64,000 nt of DNA from Pseudaminobacter sp040049255 (GTDB taxonomy: Bacteria > Pseudomonadota > Alphaproteobacteria > Rhizobiales > Rhizobiaceae). Of the stretch, positions 62,751-64,000 are shown piece after piece. Where the stretch lies: positions 186,001-250,000 of the forward strand of contig NZ_JBDZDR010000002.1 of the NCBI RefSeq assembly GCF_040049255.1. Reading direction: 5' to 3'. The translations under genes were made by a program, and so were the position numbers. Below the pieces are notes generated by a model. That model was not told where the DNA came from. It was given only the letters and a program-made list of their open reading frames with translations, and made no database searches. The number at the start of each line of letters is the position of its first letter. The stretch's first letter is position 1.

Positions 62751-64000
62751 ATGAGTGAGCAAACCGCCGAGGAAATGGGGTTGCGCGGGCGCCTCTACGG
62801 ATATGTCGGGCCGATTGCAGCCGTCCTGGTCACGGTGGCGTCGCTGTGGCTCTTTCACCAGATGACGGCGGGCCTGCGCCTGCAGGACATAAAGACGGCC
62901 ATCGGGGCGATGCAGTGGTCTGGCATCCTGCTCGCCCTTGTCGCCACGGCCGCCAGCTATTGCGCGCTTGCCACCTACGACATCCTCGCCTGCCACATCG
63001 TCGCCCCTGGAAAGGTTCCCTGGCGCGATGCCGCGCTTTCCGGCATGAGCGGCTACGCTTTCTCGAACTTCCTCGGCTTTCACCTGTTCACCGGCGGTGC
63101 GGTGCGGTTTCGCACATATTCGCGCAGCGGGCTCGACGCCGCCGAGATCGGCCAGGTGGTGCTGCTGAGCTGGATGGGCCTGTGGCTGGCGTTCACGACG
63201 CTTGTGGGCCTGGCGCTGGTCGTCGACCCGGAGGGCGTTCCGCTCCTGCGACTTCTGCACGCGTCGGCGGATCGCATAGTGGGGCTGGCGGTGGTCGCCG
63301 CCCTGGTGGGCCTGTTCGTGTTCGCCGGGCCGGAAGGCCGCGAGGCTCGGGTCTTTTCCTGGCGCATACCGCTGCCGCGGCGGAGCATGTTGCTGCTGCA
63401 ACTCCTGGTCGGAGTGCTCGACCTGCTGGCTTCGGCATCGGTGCTTTACGTGCTGCTGCCGGCCGACGCGCAGCCGGGAACCGTACTGTTCCTCACCGTG
63501 TATATGAGCGCGGTCATACTGGGCTCGATCAGCCATGTCCCCGGCGGCATCGGCGTTTTCGAGGCTACGCTGATCGCAGGGCTCGGCATGCAGGGCAGGG
63601 CGGACATATTGGCGTCGCTGCTGGCCTATCGGCTCATCTACTATTTCCTGCCGTTCCTGATCGCGGTGGTGGCGCTTGCCGCCGCCGAAGCCGGCATCGT
63701 CCGCGGCAAGCTTGCGGCCCGCTTTGTCGGGCCTTCCCGGGCGATCAAGGCCCTGGTGCCATTGGTGGCCGCAACGGTGGTGTTCATTTCGGGCTTCGTG
63801 CTGCTCCTTTCAGGCGCCACGCCCGGCGTGCCCGACCGTCTCCAGACGCTGAAGGGCTGGCTGCCGCTTTCCGTCGTGGAGTCTTCCCACTTCCTCGGCA
63901 GCCTCGTCGGCCTGGCTCTTCTGGTGGTGGCGCATGGCCTGCATCGCCGGCTGTTCTCGGCCTGGGCGCTCGCGGTTGCGATGCTGTTTGCCGGCGCGTT
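62751..64000 (+). CDS. mprF: Phosphatidylglycerol lysyltransferase LpiA/MprF, N-terminal flippase part
   Basis: Runs off the right edge; about 416 residues are visible from the ATG at 62751 (GGAGG upstream). This part is a multi-spanning membrane domain with MprF-type segments: SGMSGYAFSNFLGFHLFTGGAVRFRTYS, LGSISHVPGGIGVFEATLI and RLIYYFLPFLIA. The cytosolic lysyltransferase domain should follow outside the window. It makes and flips lysyl-phosphatidylglycerol, giving acid and cationic-peptide resistance; AcvB counteracts it. Confidence 0.92.
   Translation, partial: MSEQTAEEMGLRGRLYGYVGPIAAVLVTVASLWLFHQMTAGLRLQDIKTAIGAMQWSGILLALVATAASYCALATYDILACHIVAPGKVPWRDAALSGMSGYAFSNFLGFHLFTGGAVRFRTYSRSGLDAAEIGQVVLLSWMGLWLAFTTLVGLALVVDPEGVPLLRLLHASADRIVGLAVVAALVGLFVFAGPEGREARVFSWRIPLPRRSMLLLQLLVGVLDLLASASVLYVLLPADAQPGTVLFLTVYMSAVILGSISHVPGGIGVFEATLIAGLGMQGRADILASLLAYRLIYYFLPFLIAVVALAAAEAGIVRGKLAARFVGPSRAIKALVPLVAATVVFISGFVLLLSGATPGVPDRLQTLKGWLPLSVVESSHFLGSLVGLALLVVAHGLHRRLFSAWALAVAMLFAGA

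Overview
The window is about 65% G+C and reads as chromosome of a Rhizobiales alphaproteobacterium, most like Mesorhizobium and its Phyllobacteriaceae relatives. The supporting signs are GcrA with CcrM-type GANTC sites, a PodJ-like polarity protein, 5-aminolevulinate synthase, a SAM-II riboswitch on metZ, class I lysyl-tRNA synthetase, AcvB with LpiA/MprF, and dispersed palindromic repeats of rhizobial type. Gene density is high. There is one tRNA, no rRNA, no CRISPR array and no recognisable transposase.

Layout. 1-6.3 kb: the four-gene ligase-associated DNA repair set (ligase, exonuclease, Lhr-type helicase, PdeM phosphoesterase), split by a TPR-methyltransferase and a small coiled-coil gene; the helicase carries an in-frame palindromic repeat. 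6.3-13.5 kb: a membrane protein, TauE/SafE and LysE exporters, an AraC regulator and PodJ. 13.5-22.6 kb: a MerR (LiuR-like) regulator and a beta-oxidation operon (two acyl-CoA dehydrogenases, thiolase, cysteine hydrolase, FadB-type protein), then a thioesterase, with an almost perfect operator dyad before the first dehydrogenase. 22.7-31.5 kb: small and regulatory genes (ParDE-like pair, S24 repressor, SNase-like protein), LysRS, TerB-like protein, sterol desaturase, solute-binding protein and a GT2 glycosyltransferase. 31.5-35.5 kb: phosphate-related genes (PPK2, PhoR, PhoU) with a class D beta-lactamase where pst genes would usually lie. 35.8-42.4 kb: GcrA, ArgD-ArgF, Hsp33, GIY-YIG protein, ApaG, a phosphatidyltransferase and a DUF922 protease. 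42.5-45.2 kb: metZ under a SAM-II riboswitch, divergent from a dCTP deaminase. 45.2-49.2 kb: a three-gene set for an Und-PP-amino-sugar initiator (dehydratase, reductase, sugar transferase) and tRNA-Gly. 49.3-56.3 kb: MATE exporter, PyrD, MscL, aminotransferase and hemA behind an FNR/FixK box. 56.5-64 kb: galE, dihydropyrimidinase, acvB, a Do-family protease and the start of lpiA/mprF.

The most informative signals outside the genes are the 147-bp double-hairpin repeat (three copies, one inside the helicase), a 125-bp MITE-like element with 34-bp perfect terminal inverted repeats, the LiuR-like operator, the SAM-II riboswitch with its promoter and terminator, the FixK box at hemA, and a cluster of five GANTC sites between gcrA and argD. 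No entirely new defence or mobile system is evident. The most unusual arrangements are the repeat-bearing helicase, phoR-OXA-phoU, and acvB-protease-lpiA. Everything here comes from reading the sequence; no database search was run.
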